Shown here: one piece after another, positions 46,347 to 59,321 of the stretch
Position numbering within the stretch: position 1 is the first letter of the stretch
Layout of the letters: every line of letters starts with the position of its first letter
Source: Nemania diffusa
Lineage: Eukaryota; Ascomycota; Sordariomycetes; Xylariales; Xylariaceae
Direction: 5' to 3'
Assembly: GCA_038501195.1 (NCBI GenBank)
Contig: JBBPUQ010000003.1
Span: 6,044,501-6,108,500, forward strand
DNA length: 64,000 bases
Program-made: the position numbers and the translations under genes
The notes under the pieces: model-generated
Seen by the model: only the letters and a program-made list of their open reading frames with translations
The model's database searches: none
Told to the model about the DNA's origin: nothing

Positions 46347-47575
46347 ATTGCTATAAAAAATTAATATATAATATTATTATAGTAATAAAAACTACAATAT
46401 AAAAAAAAAGAAATAAGTTAACTAAAGCTTTAACTATTAATTTATTTATAAATAAATTAAATAAGTTTAAATTAGTTAAATAAACTTTAATAAGTTTTAA
46501 AAACTTTAAAAGTTTTAAAAGTTTTATTTATATAATATTATAAATTTTATAAACTTATAAACTTATACTTTTTACTAGTTTGTAATAAATGTTACATATA
46601 TATAAAAAAAGCTGTTAATTTTAACAGAACTTTTAAATTAAGTTATATATTTTAGCTATATAAGCTATTTCAATTTAGTTTTTTAAACTACTTTAATTAA
46701 GCTATTTTAATTAAACTATTTTACTTTAGCTATTTTAATTTTAGTTTTTTTAATTTTAAATTTTTAATTTTAGCTTTAAACTTTAAGCTTTTATTAACTT
46801 ATAGTTAAATCTACAAATAAATTTATAAACAAGTTTATAAATAAATTTAACAAATAAATAAATTAATTAGTTACTTAATTAATAAATAAATAAATTATTT
46901 AACTAATAAATAAATTAATTATTTAACTAATAAATTATTTAACTAATAAATAAATCAACTAATAAATAAGTTAGTTATTTAATTAATAAGTTATTTAATA
47001 AACAAACAAGTTAATAAATTAACTAATAAAAAAGTAAGTTAATTAATAAATCACTTAGTTAATAAATAAACTAGCTAACAAATGTTTTAATAAATTTATA
47101 AATTATTTAACAAATAAATAAATTATTTAATAAATAAATAAATTAATAAATAAATAAATAAATAAAGCATTTGTTAAAATAATAAATAAATAAGTATATA
47201 TAAGTAAATTTACAAAAGTTTATTATAAAAAAATAAATAAAGTAAATAATAAGTTTATTTATTAAATATTTATAACATAAGCTATATAAGTATTTTATAA
47301 AAATTATATATATAAAAAATAACTTGTATATAAATATATTTAAACAATAAGTTTTATATACTATATAATAAAAAAAAAAAAAAACAACTTTGTTTTAGTT
47401 AATAATTAAATAATTAATAACAAAAAATACAAAGTAATATAAAAAAAGTATAATATAATAAATTAATAGCTAATATAAAAAAAAACTGTTATAATAGTTA
47501 AAAATTAAAAAAACTATATAAAACATAGCTATTAAAAAATTAATCTAACTTATATAATTGATTTAATTATAACAA
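46347..47575. repeat. Tandem array unit 3, truncated
   Basis: Collinear with units 1 and 2 for ~1,230 bp, then replaced by the right copy of the long direct repeat near 47,575. Like unit 2 it is almost pure A/T, but with a partly different set of retained C and G. Confidence 0.85.
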
Positions 47576-47639
47576 GTTACAAGTTAAAGTTAACCCTAAG
47601 TATTTATTTAACTTAGTTAAAATTTTGTTTTATTTTTTT

Positions 47640-48150
47640 TATATCAATTATATATATTTAATTAAAACACTAAATATTATGTTGTACTTTTTGTGCTTTT
47701 TTACTTTTTTACTATATATTTAATAAAAATACTAAATATTGTGTTATATTTTCTGCTTTTTTTTACTTTTTAACTATATATTTAATAAAAATACTAGATT
47801 TAATGTTGCATTTTTTACATTTTTTTATTTTTTTACTATATATTTAATAAAAACACTAAATATTATATCGTATTTTTTACGCTTTTTTACTTTTTTATTA
47901 TATATTTAATAAAAACACTAAATATTATGTTGTATTTTTTGCACTTTTTTACTTTTTTATTATGCATTTAATAAAAACACTAGATATTATATTACATTTT
48001 TTACGTTTTTTTATTTTTTTATTATATACTTAATAAAAATACTAAATATTATGTTGCATTTTTTGCACTTTTTCACTTTTTTATTATATATTTAATAAAA
48101 ACATTAAATATTGTATTATATTTTCTGCTTTTTTTTACTTTTTTACTATT
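47640..48150. repeat. ~62-bp minisatellite inside the long repeat
   Basis: About eight copies of a unit with TATATTTAATAAAAACACTA, then AATATTATGTTG and a T-rich run ending in a TTTTTTACTTTTTTA-type block. The left copy (40,950-41,260) has fewer, more mutated units. Confidence 0.75.
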
Positions 48151-48595
48151 TATTTAATTAAATATTAAATAATATATTTAATATATAAACTAGTTATTAT
48201 TTAATAATATAATTATATATTTATAATAATAAATTAATATATTATTAAATAATAAATAGTTACAAATTTGTTTATTTATATATATTAAATTTATTATATA
48301 TATATAAATTTTTAGTTATAACAGTTTTTATATTTAATTAAATAAATTGTTAAACTTTTTTAAAATATACTGTAAATTTGTAGTACTAATAATTAATATT
48401 TAATTAATTATTAATAACTATTATTTGCTATTATTTTTTATTTTTTTATATTTAATTATATATATTAAAAATAAAATATTTAGTATGTAATTATTTTATT
48501 ATTTAAATAACTTATTAAAAAACGGAATATTTAATATGTAGTTATTTTAATACTTAAATACTTTTAGCTTTAATTAAAAAATTAAAAAACAGAAT

Positions 48596-48868
48596 GATAA
48601 GTGCAATCAAAGGTAGTCAAGTAAAGTAGTAGTAAAAAGTGAGATGTAGATTAAATGGAGAAAAAGACCCGCAGCAATTCCTAAGACCTAAGGTCTAAGT
48701 GTATACGTAAATCCTTGTGGGTCCCTATAGGTCCCCGTAAGTCCTTATCTAATCTACAAGTGTATGCAAGTGCCACCCTCTCCACAGGTGCCAACTAGTA
48801 TAGCCCACCTTAGAGGTACGTCACTTTCATACAGGCTCTTCTATCTAGAACCCCTAGAAGTTTTTATC
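48596..48868. mobile_element. Young 273-bp MITE-like insertion in the desert
   Basis: A block of normal composition inside AT-only DNA, flanked by a perfect 7-bp target duplication ACAGAAT (48,589-48,595 and 48,869-48,875). It is absent from the homologous left copy at about 41,695. Short terminal inverted repeats GATAA...TTATC mark the ends. It has no transposase. Its G+C content shows it arrived after the surrounding repeat was mutated. Confidence 0.85.
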
Positions 48869-49450
48869 ACAGAATATTTTATATTTATTTATTTTTTTAT
48901 TTTATTTCTTTTTACTTTTTTATTTTTTACAACTTTTTTTTTTAAAAGTGCTTACTTTTTTTTTTTTTATATTTTTTTTTACTAAAAGTACTTGCTTGTT
49001 TTTTTAAATATTTTATATTTTAAGTCTTTTTTTACTATATGTTTTATTTTTTGCTATATATATATATTAATATATTTATAAAATAGCTAAATTATTACTA
49101 ATTTTTTATAAAAAAAAAAACTTTTTTTATAGTAAAAATATATAAAAGCTTTTTGTTATTTATTTAAACAACTTTTAATTAACTTAGTACTTTTTTTGCA
49201 ATAAAACTAAAGTTTTATTAGTTAAAGTACTATTAATTATAAAAATAATACAAATATAAATTATTTATAACTATAACAAAATAAAAAATATATAAATATA
49301 TAACATTAAAGTTTATAATATAACTTGTTATAAATTATAAAATAAGTTTTTTATTTATTAGTTTTATTTTATAAATATAAATATGTTTTATTTTTTTATT
49401 AATATATATAATATATAATTTTTTTTTATATATTTTATTTATATAAAGTT

Positions 49451-49492
49451 AAAAAATAAAATATTTAGTTTTTTATATATTTTGTTTTTTAA
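49451..49492. repeat. ~42-bp palindrome, family member
   Basis: AAAAAATAAAATATTTA paired with ATATTTTGTTTTTTAA. The right arm keeps one G that is A/T in the left-copy counterpart (42,282-42,323). Confidence 0.6.
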
Positions 49493-50748
49493 CTGCTATT
49501 ATTTTTTGTTTTTAATTTTTTTATAGTATTAACTATATTAAAACTATATTACAACTATTATAATATTTATATAAATGTAAAAACATTTAAAATTGCTATA
49601 TTTTTAAACTTTATAAATAATAAACTATAGCTATTAATAAATGCTAATAAAACTTATAATATAATAGCTTAATAAACAATAAACAATATATTTAGTTTTT
49701 TTAATATAAATATTAAACTAATTAATAAAAATTATTTACTATTAACTATTAGTTATATAACAATAACAGTAGCAAAAAACTTGCTTTTTACATTTTTTAA
49801 CTATTTTTATATTTATAGCAGTAATAACTGCTTTATAATTTTTAGTTTTGCTATAAAAAACTAGTATTAAGTATTAACTGCAATAGTTTATTATTAGTTT
49901 TATTAATATAAACTAAGTAATAATTTTTACTATAAGCAGCAGTATATAAATAAAAACATTATTACTTTTTTTATTATTACTAACAAAGTTATATATATTA
50001 TTTTTAAAATAAATATTAATAAACTTGTTGTTAGTAATATAGCTAAAAATATATTAGCTAGTTTTAAATTTATAACTAAAACAAATATAGCTATTAAATT
50101 GCAGTATATAAAACAAAAAAGCTATAAAAAATATTATATAATAAACTATTTAAAAAAACTAATAAATAATACTTTTATTAATTTTTATAAGTTTTAAAGT
50201 TTTTAAAAAAAATAAAAAATTTTGTTTTAGTTGTTTATTATTTAAAAGTAAATACTGTTATTACTTGTAACAAAAAACTTATAAAAATTACTATATTTAA
50301 GTATTATAAACTACAAATATATTTATAACTAAGCAAAAGTTTTAATTAGCTAAAATATTGTTAGTAATTTTAAATTATTAATACAAAGTAAAAAAAGCGC
50401 TAAAATTGAAACAATTGTTTTTGTTAACAATAAAAATAAACTAAAAAATTTAGTTAAACAAAATATAACTTAGCAAATTTTCAAAGTTATAAAAAGTAAG
50501 TTTGAAAATAAAGCTAACAATAATAATGCTGCTTTAGTTATAAAAACAGTTAAAAAAGCAAAAATTTAAAAACAAAAATATATTGCTATTAATTAATTAG
50601 TAACTAATAGTTCTGTAAAAAAGTTGTTTTTAGTTTAAAACACTGCTTGTTATTTTAAAATTAATTAAAAAAACGCAAAAATAGCTTTAAATAGTAAAAC
50701 TATTTATTAACTTTATTAATTTGTTAATAAATACAGTTTTATTTTATT

Positions 50749-51248
50749 TAAAAAACAGAATATTTAGTTATTTAAACATATTTTGTTTTTTAATTTTGTA
50801 GCTTATTATTAATTCTTTTTTTTTAATAGATATAGCAAAGCTTTTAAATAAAATGTTAATATTTTTACATTTTGTTTTTTTTATAAATAAATATAAAACT
50901 AGCAAAATTATTACTTATAATAAAACAATAGTTCATTATATTTTAAAAATAAAAATCGAGCAAATAAAAAGCTTGTTAAAATATTATTTTTATTTAGTTT
51001 TTATTATGTTTTTTGTAACAGTTTAAACTTTTTAATATTTACGAAAGTTTTTCGAAAATATATTTAAAATTTTTTTTGTATATAAAAAAAGCAAAACTAA
51101 ATATAATTATATAAAAAAAAGTCAAATTTTAAGCTAGCAAAATTTAAAAAAAAATAATAACAACTATTAATAAAAAAAATTATAAAATAAACAATTTTTT
51201 TTAAAAACGGGATATTTTATTTATATTTATAAATATTTTATTTTTAAT
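50749..51248. repeat. Two members of the palindrome family
   Basis: 50,749-50,792 reads AAAAACAGAATATTTA...TATTTTGTTTTTTA. 51,203-51,248 reads AAAAACGGGATATTTT...AATATTTTATTTTTAA. Both retain G or C in the arm where others have only A/T. Confidence 0.55.
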
Positions 51249-52888
51249 ACTTTTATTAAACTTGTTTATATTAATTACTTTTAAACCAACTAAATAGTTA
51301 TTATAATATTTATACAAACTTTTTTTAATTATTATATTATAAAAACTTTTTAACTTATTAAAAACTTTATTTAGTTAAAACAAAAAAAATTTAGTTTATT
51401 TAATAATAATAATTTTATTAAGCTTAAGCTTAAAGCAAACTTAATAAAATAAATTTTAACAAAAAAAAGTTCTAAAAAACAAATAAAACTAAAAAAAAAA
51501 AATAAAATTAATATTATTTTTATTTTAAAATAGTACTACTTTAGCTTATTAGTTATTAATAAAGCTTATATAACTAAAAACTTTTAAAATATTATATATT
51601 AAATAGTTGTTTTTATTTAATGCAATATTATTTTATTTTATTTAATAACGCTATTAATAAATTATTTTTATAATATATTGAAATATTTTTGTTTAAAGTT
51701 TTTAAAACTACTAAAAATTTTATATTTACTGTTTTGTTATAATAAGTTAAAACTATATAAAAATATATTAAATTTTTATAACTTGTTTAATTATATTTTA
51801 TATATTAATATAAATAGTGTTAAATGTTTGTTTATATAATTTTTTTACTAGCTTTTTTTTAAAAAATTAAAAAATTTTAATATTTTATTACTTAAATTTA
51901 AGTTTGTTTCAGTTTATTTCGAAAACAATTATTACTAATAAATATTTTTGTTTGCATTTTTTTAAATAACTATAAAGCAATATAACTAAAGCTTCGATTT
52001 TTACTGTACTATAATAAATACTATTTACTAATAAGTTTTTTTGCGTTAAAATATAAGTATAAAAATTATAAATTTTAATAAAAACTAGATTTTTTTTAGT
52101 AATAATATCTTTAATATAAAGTTTATTATAATATAAATAGTTTTAAATACTATTAAATAAAATATATATAATTTTTAGTTTAAATATTATTAAAAATATT
52201 TATATATAATATTCGAAAATTTTACAAATAAAAAATCTGCAAAAAAAAAAAAAACAAAACTACACTTAAAATAAAAAAAATTTTACTATATTTAACTTTA
52301 AAGTTTAAAAAAAGTTTAATATTTTAGTTCTAAATTTAAATAACAAAAACATATTGTGTTTTAAAAACAATTAAACTTTATATTTAAAAAAAAAAAAAAA
52401 GCAAAAATATAAAGCTTTTTTATAAAATAGTAATTGTAATAAAAATAATAACAGCTAAAATAATAAAAACAGTAAAAATAGCAAAAGTAGCAAAAACAGT
52501 AAAAGTAGCAAAAACAATATATTTAACAAAAATAGCAATTTTAATAAAAAAAAGCAATTAGTGCTGCTTTTTGTTACAATAAATGTTTAAAAAGTCTGCG
52601 AATTAATTGTAAATATTAATAACAGTAGTACTAACTATATTTTCGAAAAAACAAAAAAAAATTACTATATTGCTTTTTTTACTAACTATATTAGTTAATT
52701 TTAATATATAATTAAATAAAGCTTATTTATAGTTTATTTTATTATTTAAATTTTTAACTATATATATAAGCTTAAAAATAAAAAAAGTTTGCTATTTTAA
52801 ATAGTTGTTATAATAAATTCGCTATAGTTATAGCAGTAAATTGTTTTTTGTTATATTTTATTTTGCTATAATATATTAAAAAAAAAAT

Positions 52889-53083
52889 TAAAAACAAAAT
52901 ATTTAATATGTTTAAATATTTTATTTTTTAATTAAAAAAGTAAATGTACTATAGTTATATAACTAAAAAATAAAATATTTAATATATTTAAATATTTTAT
53001 TTTTAAACTAAATAAATAAATGTATTATAGTTATAAAGCTAAAAAATAAAATATATTATTTAGTTATATATTTTATTTTTTAA
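52889..53083. repeat. Three palindrome family members in a cluster
   Basis: Hairpins at 52,889-52,932, 52,965-53,007 and 53,041-53,083 each pair an AAAAA(A/T)(C/A)AAAATATTTA arm with its complement around a short loop. They are separated by ~33 bp of related sequence, so the cluster is also a direct repeat of ~76 bp. Confidence 0.65.
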
Positions 53084-53929
53084 TAAAAGTTTTATTTAGT
53101 TTTAACACTTACTATATAAGTTATTTTGTTTATTTAGTAATATTAACTATTTAATAATAAAAAATTATATATTTTGTTCAATTTATTTAATTTAAATGTT
53201 TTTATAATTATATTTTATTATATAATTAAAAAATAAACTAATATTATATTTATATTTAATAATTTTATATCAACTATAAATATTTTAATTTATAATATAT
53301 ATATTATAAAAATAAGCATTAATTTATATTTTTGTTGTTGTTGCAGCTTTGTTTTTTCGATTTTGTAAAATATAAACAATTTAAACTAAATTTTAAACAA
53401 ATTTGTTAAAATCGAATAAAAATGCTTTATTAATTAAATAATTATTATTATATTTAAAACTATATTTAAATAGTACAAAGCGATTATATAGCAGAAGTTT
53501 TTTTATTAATTTGCTATAAAAAATAAAATTAACAAAAAAATTTGCAAAAAAGTAAATATTTTAATTATATATGAAATTATTTGTTGCTTTTATAACTAGT
53601 TTATTATTTGCTACATTTTAAAAACTTTTGCTTTTTTAGTTTTTATTAATAAAAAATATATAGTTAAAATTACTAATATATTGTTTTTTATAGCTTGCTT
53701 TATATTTAACAATTTAACAAATTGTTATTATTTAAGTAATTATAATAAACTTAACTTTATTACAAATGTTATATAATTTGTTATTAATTTTAACAACTTT
53801 AATTTTATGTTATTTATTATAATATTAAAGCTAGCTTTTTTAATAAATTGTTTTAAATAAAACTTAAATAACTATAAGTTTAAAAAAATATTACAAAAAG
53901 TTTTTATTATTATTTAAAAAGCAAAAATT

Positions 53930-54166
53930 AAGTTTAAAAAAAATGTAAACTTTAAAAAAAAAAAAATCGAAAAAGTAAAACTAATATAAAAAAAAATAAA
54001 CGTTAAAATCGAAAAAACTAAAAAAAAAGCTAAAACAAAAGTAAAAAAAACTAAAAAAAAAATAAAAACAAAAACAAAAAAAAAAGCTGCTAAAAAAGCT
54101 AAAAAAAAAACTAAACAAGCAGTTATAGCTAAAAAAAAAAAAAAAAAAGCAAAAACTTAAATAATT
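53930..54166 (+). pseudogene. Lys/Ala-rich coding remnant, possibly transposase tail
   Basis: The end of this stretch can be read as a run of Lys codons with Ala, Thr and Gln, ending KKAKT and TAA at about 54,164. Lys/Ala-rich C-termini occur in pogo/Fot-type fungal transposases and in linker histones. No DDE domain can be read upstream because of mutation. Weak evidence. Confidence 0.2.
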
Positions 54167-54500
54167 TGTTTTGTTTATAAATAAAAATTTAATAAAAATT
54201 AAACAAAAAATAGCATTGTTTTAGCTAAAATAATTTTTAGTTCTTAATAAAAAATAAATTTAAATAATTATATAATATATTGTTATATTTTTAATATAAC
54301 TAAGCTTTAATTATATATATTAAAAAATATATAAATATGTTTAAAATATATAGTATATTAACTGTTAATAATACTTAAATAAAAAAAAACAACTTTATAA
54401 AATATACAGCAATTTGCTTTTTTATAATAACTTTTATTTATTTAACAAAATATTTATAAATTTATAAAAACTTAATTAATATATAAAAGTTAAATTTTAG

Positions 54501-55015
54501 TATAAAAACTTATTTAAATTTAACTATACAATTATATTTTTTTAAAAAATAAAAAAAAAGCAAGTTTTAATATATAACTAGTTAAAACAGTTTAAAATAT
54601 AACTTTTAAATATTTTACTATTATTATTTATTAAAAATTTATACTTTTTTATTAAAAACTTATTTTTTTTGTTATAAAAACTTATTTAAATTTAGCTATA
54701 TAATTATATTTTTTTAAAAAATAAAAAAAAAACAAGTTTTAATATATAACTAGTTAAAATAGTTTAAAATATAACTTTTAAACATTTTATTATTATTATT
54801 TGTTAAAAATTTATACTTTTTTATTAAAAACTTATTTTTTTTATTATAAAAACTTATTTAAATTTAATTATATAATTATATTTTTTTAAAAAATAAAAAA
54901 AAAAGAAGTTTTAATATATAACTAATTAAAGCAGTTTAAAATATAGCTTTTAAATATTTTATTATTATTATTTATTAAAAATTTATATTTTTTTATTAAA
55001 AATTTATTTTTTTTG
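54501..55015. repeat. Three tandem copies of a ~171-bp unit
   Basis: Units start at about 54,501, 54,673 and 54,844 with ATAAAAACTTATTTAAATTT and end with a TTATTTTTTTTGTTAT-type block. Units differ by single C/T or G/A changes. Non-coding. Confidence 0.8.
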
Positions 55016-56829
55016 TTATAAAAAAATATTTCGATAAATTATATTATATTTTTTAGTATTAACAAAAAAAATTAAGCTAATATATTAAACTTTTGTTTAA
55101 TTTTAATAACTTTTTTAATTTTAAATATTTTAATATATACTATATATTTATTAAAATTAAAAAGTAATATAATATTAATAAATTGTTATATTTTATACAG
55201 TATATTTTTTAAAAGTAAATTTTTTGTTATAACATTTTTTTTAGATCTTTTTTTAAATTAATTGTTTAAAATATTTTAAATATTTTAAACATTATATATA
55301 ATTATATTATAAAAAAATATATATTTATTAAATATTACAGTTTTTTTGCTTAGCTAATATTTATTTTATTAGTTTTTTAAATTAATTATTTTAATATTTA
55401 TTTCAACTTTTTTTTTAGTTTTTTTTTAAATTAATATATTTAAAATATTTTTTACTAAAAAAATAACTTTAATTTTATTTTTAAATAAATATTTAATTTT
55501 AAACTTATATAAAATAAAATTATTAAAATTAATATATAAATAAAGCTTATATTTGTTTTATTTTTTTTTTATTTTATTTTTATTAATTTGTTATTTATAG
55601 TATTATATAATATTTTACTATTAAAATTACAACTTTAAATTTTATTTTATATTTGTATTATTTATATTAATTTATATTTATTACTAGTTTTTTTTATATT
55701 AGTGTTTTTATATAGTTTTAAAATAGCAAATATTATTGCTTAAAAATTTGTTTGTTTTTTTAATATATTTATTATTATAGCAATTTAGTATTTTAAATTA
55801 TATAATATATTATAAACTAATTAAATTTAAAATAAATTTTTTTTTAAGTTATATTTTATATATAAATATTTAGTTTAGTTATAAATATTAATTTTTTAAC
55901 TATATATTATACTTTAATAAATAACAAATATAATTTTTAAAAAGCTATTAAATTTATTACTTAAAAATAAAACAGCAAACTATAAAATAAATAATGCTTA
56001 AAACTATTAAATTTTTATAATTAATAACGATTTTTTAAATATAGCTTTGTTTATATTAGTTTTTAATATAACATTTTTAATAAATATTAAAATAGCTAAA
56101 ATTAATAAAATTAATAAAATAAAAAAAAAACAATTAGAAAAAAAAACAAATAAAACTATTGCTATATTTATATTTTTATTTAAAGCATTAAATAAAAAAA
56201 ATAAAAATAGCAGTAAAATAATATTTGAAATAAATATGTTTTTTATAAAACTAAAAATTTTACTAAAATATTTTAATAAAAATATTTTAGTTTTTAATTT
56301 AAACACTAATTTTATAAATATTAATATTTTAATAAAATGTTTTAATTTAATATTAAGTTTAAAACTAACTGTTAATATATAAAATATAACTATTATAAAT
56401 AATATATTAATAGTTTTGTTTTTTTATAATTTTAACTAATTTGTTAATATATTTAAGCTTAAAATTAAAACAATGCAAAAAAAAAAAAATATATTTTTTA
56501 TATAAAAAAACATTTTTATAATAAACTTTATTGCATTTTTTACTAAAATATTTTATAAACAAAAAAAAAACATTATAAAAAAGCTTGTAGCTAAAAAAAC
56601 TAAAATAAAAAATATAAATAAAATTATAACAAACTTATTAATAATAACTAATAATATTAATGTTTTAATAAAATTATATTAAAATATAATATTTTAAAAA
56701 TTACAACTAATTTTTAAAATATTAAACTAATATAAATTATATTTTAAATATATTACAGTTTGTACTTTTTTTTATATATATAAATATATTTTTTATTATT
56801 TATTTAAAAAATAAAATATATATATTACT

Positions 56830-57055
56830 TTTTTAGCTTTTTTTATAACTTTTTTTTTTTATTTTTTTTATTACTTTTTTATAACTACTTTTTTTATTTT
56901 TTTTATAACTTTTTTATAACTATTTTTTTTATTTTTTTTATAACTTTTTTATAACTGTTTTTTTTATTTTTTTTATAACTTTTATATAACTATTTTTTTT
57001 ATTTTTTTTATAACTTTTATATAATTATTTTTTTTATTTTTTTTATAACTTTTTT
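56830..57055. repeat. T-rich tandem repeat, ~36-bp unit
   Basis: Five to six copies of a unit of the form TATAACTATTTTTTTTATTT plus TTTTTATAACTTTT. Low complexity, non-coding. Confidence 0.7.
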
Positions 57056-57593
57056 TCAAAAGCTGTATTTTTTGTTATTTATTTTAGCTTTTTTGTTTTA
57101 ACGCTTTTTTTTTAAATATTTTATTTTTAAATTTTACTTTTTTGTTTTAATTATATAAGTTTTTTATATATTTATTAATATATTATTTGTTATAAATAAA
57201 AAAACTTTTAAAAAAAAATATAACAAAAAACGCTAAAATTTTATTATTTAAAAAATATAATACTATTTAAATAAACAAAGTAATTATAATAAATAGAACT
57301 TTTATAATATTATTAAAAAAAAAAGTTTTAATATTTTTAATTAGTTTTATAAATTTAAAAAAGTAATTGTTTATAAAGTATTATTAAATTATATTAATAA
57401 AAACAATAATAATAAAGCAAACTTTATAAAAAAAACTGTTTATATTTTTAATATTTTTTGCTTTTTAATTAATTAAAAAAACAATTTAAATATTAAAGCA
57501 GCATATATATATTTTGTTACTATAAAATATTATAAATATTACTTTTATATAAATAGTAAATAATTTAAACTAAAAAATAAATATAATACTTTT

Positions 57594-57635
57594 AAAAAAT
57601 AAAATATTTAAACTAGTAAATATTTTATTTTTTAA
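57594..57635. repeat. ~42-bp palindrome, family member
   Basis: AAAAAATAAAATATTTA, loop AACTAG, TAAATATTTTATTTTTT: a near-perfect hairpin of the same family. Confidence 0.6.
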
Positions 57636-59078
57636 AGCTTTATTTATAACTAAATGTTTTATTAATATATTAATAACTGCTGATTTTTTAAAACTAATAT
57701 ATAGATTTTTTTGTAATAAAGTTTTAGCAGAATTTATTAAAGCTAAAAAACAGCTTATTTATATTTTTTAAATTAAAACAGTTTTTATAATTATTATATT
57801 TTTTATAAATATTAAAAATAATATGTTTATTTAAAAACTAAAAGTAAGTATTATTTTTGTTAATATTAAAAACTTAACTTTTTAATATATAATAATATTA
57901 ATTATAACATTTTATATATTTATAAAAATAAATTTTTAACAATTTAATAAAACAGTTTATAAAATATTATTTTATAATTTAGTTTTTGTTTTTAAATATT
58001 TAATAAAAAACTAAAACTAAATATTATATATTTATTTAATGTTTATTTATTTTTAAACTATTAATATAAAATATACTTTTTTTAAAATAAACTTTTTGTT
58101 TTAAAAAGCTATTAATATAAAACTAAAATATAAATTAATTTTATTAAATATAAAAATATATTAAAAAATTTAAAATATATAAAATTTAGTTTTGTTATAA
58201 ATATAAACAGTTATAAATATATTTAAATTTTTTAATATAATTATTAAAAACTATAAATTAATATATAAAAAATATAAAAAAAACTTTAACTTTTATAAAA
58301 AGTTTATAAAAATAATAAATTTTATATTATATGTTTTAAATTTAACTATAATATTACTACTAAATAATATTATTTAGTAAATATTAAATTTAATAAATAA
58401 AAAAGTTATTAGTTTTAAATTAATATTTATAAATTAAATTAATATTAATTTAAAAAAAAACTTTAAACTAAAAACAAATAATATTGCTATAAACAAAATT
58501 TAAATATTAAATTTTGCAAATATAATATATTATTTTAAAAAAATATAAACTATATTTTTTGTTATATATTATTTAAATTTTAAATTTAACAAAGTTAATT
58601 TATATAAATATTTATAATAATTAAATAATATTTTATAAAAATATTTTAATATAATAATTAATATAAACAATAAAACATTACTTTTTTATAACTATATTAT
58701 AATATAAATTATATTTATTACAAATATAAATATTAAACTATTTAAACTATTAAAACTGCAAAAATTTAACAATAAAATTATTAAGTTTAAAAGTTTATTT
58801 ATTAAAGCTATAGCAACTAAAAAACCGTTTTATAAATATAACAATATTAATATTTTATTTTTTTTTAACACTTTTTATATTAACAAATATATTTAGTTGT
58901 TAATTTTTTATTATAACTATTTATATTTTTTGTTTAATTAATTTACTATATTAAATAAGTTTTTATATATTTTATTTATTAATAACAAACTAAAAAAAAA
59001 AGTTATATATTATATTGTAATAACATTTTTTTTTTTTGTTTAATAGTAAATAATATTTTATATATAGCTTTAGTTTTT

Positions 59079-59210
59079 AAAAAACAAAATATTTGCAAGT
59101 TATAAATATTTTATTTTTTAATTTTTAAAAAATAAAATATTTACAAGTTGTAAATATTTTTTTTTTTAGCTTTTAAAAAACAAAATATTTACTAGTTATA
59201 AATATTCCGT

Positions 59211-59217
<7 letters not shown>
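59079..59217. repeat. Three palindrome family members, one with CCG arm
   Basis: Hairpins at 59,079-59,121, 59,126-59,168 and 59,174-59,217 lie next to each other. The third keeps AAATATTCCGTTTTTT in its right arm, which suggests the ancestral arm was AAAAAACGGAATATTT. A ~30-bp T run follows at once. Confidence 0.65.
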
Positions 59218-59249
<32 letters not shown>

Positions 59250-59321
59250 TTTATAATATATTAATTTTTATTTATAAAATATATAGTTTTTATTTTACTT
59301 ACCCGCGGGTTAAGGTATATA

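Larger units (their letters stand above)
47580..50210. repeat. Long direct repeat, right copy (less mutated)
   Basis: It matches 40,880-43,040 but retains more C and G, and it contains the 273-bp element at 48,596-48,868. The two copies end at equivalent points (near 43,040 and 50,208, after AGTTTTTAAAAAAAA). They flank the tandem array. Confidence 0.85.

Noticed and set aside
56007..56382. Overlapping ~100-codon frames on both strands rich in Ile, Asn, Lys and Phe
   Set aside because: These are expected by chance in low-G+C desert DNA. They overlap on opposite strands and show no domain or start context.
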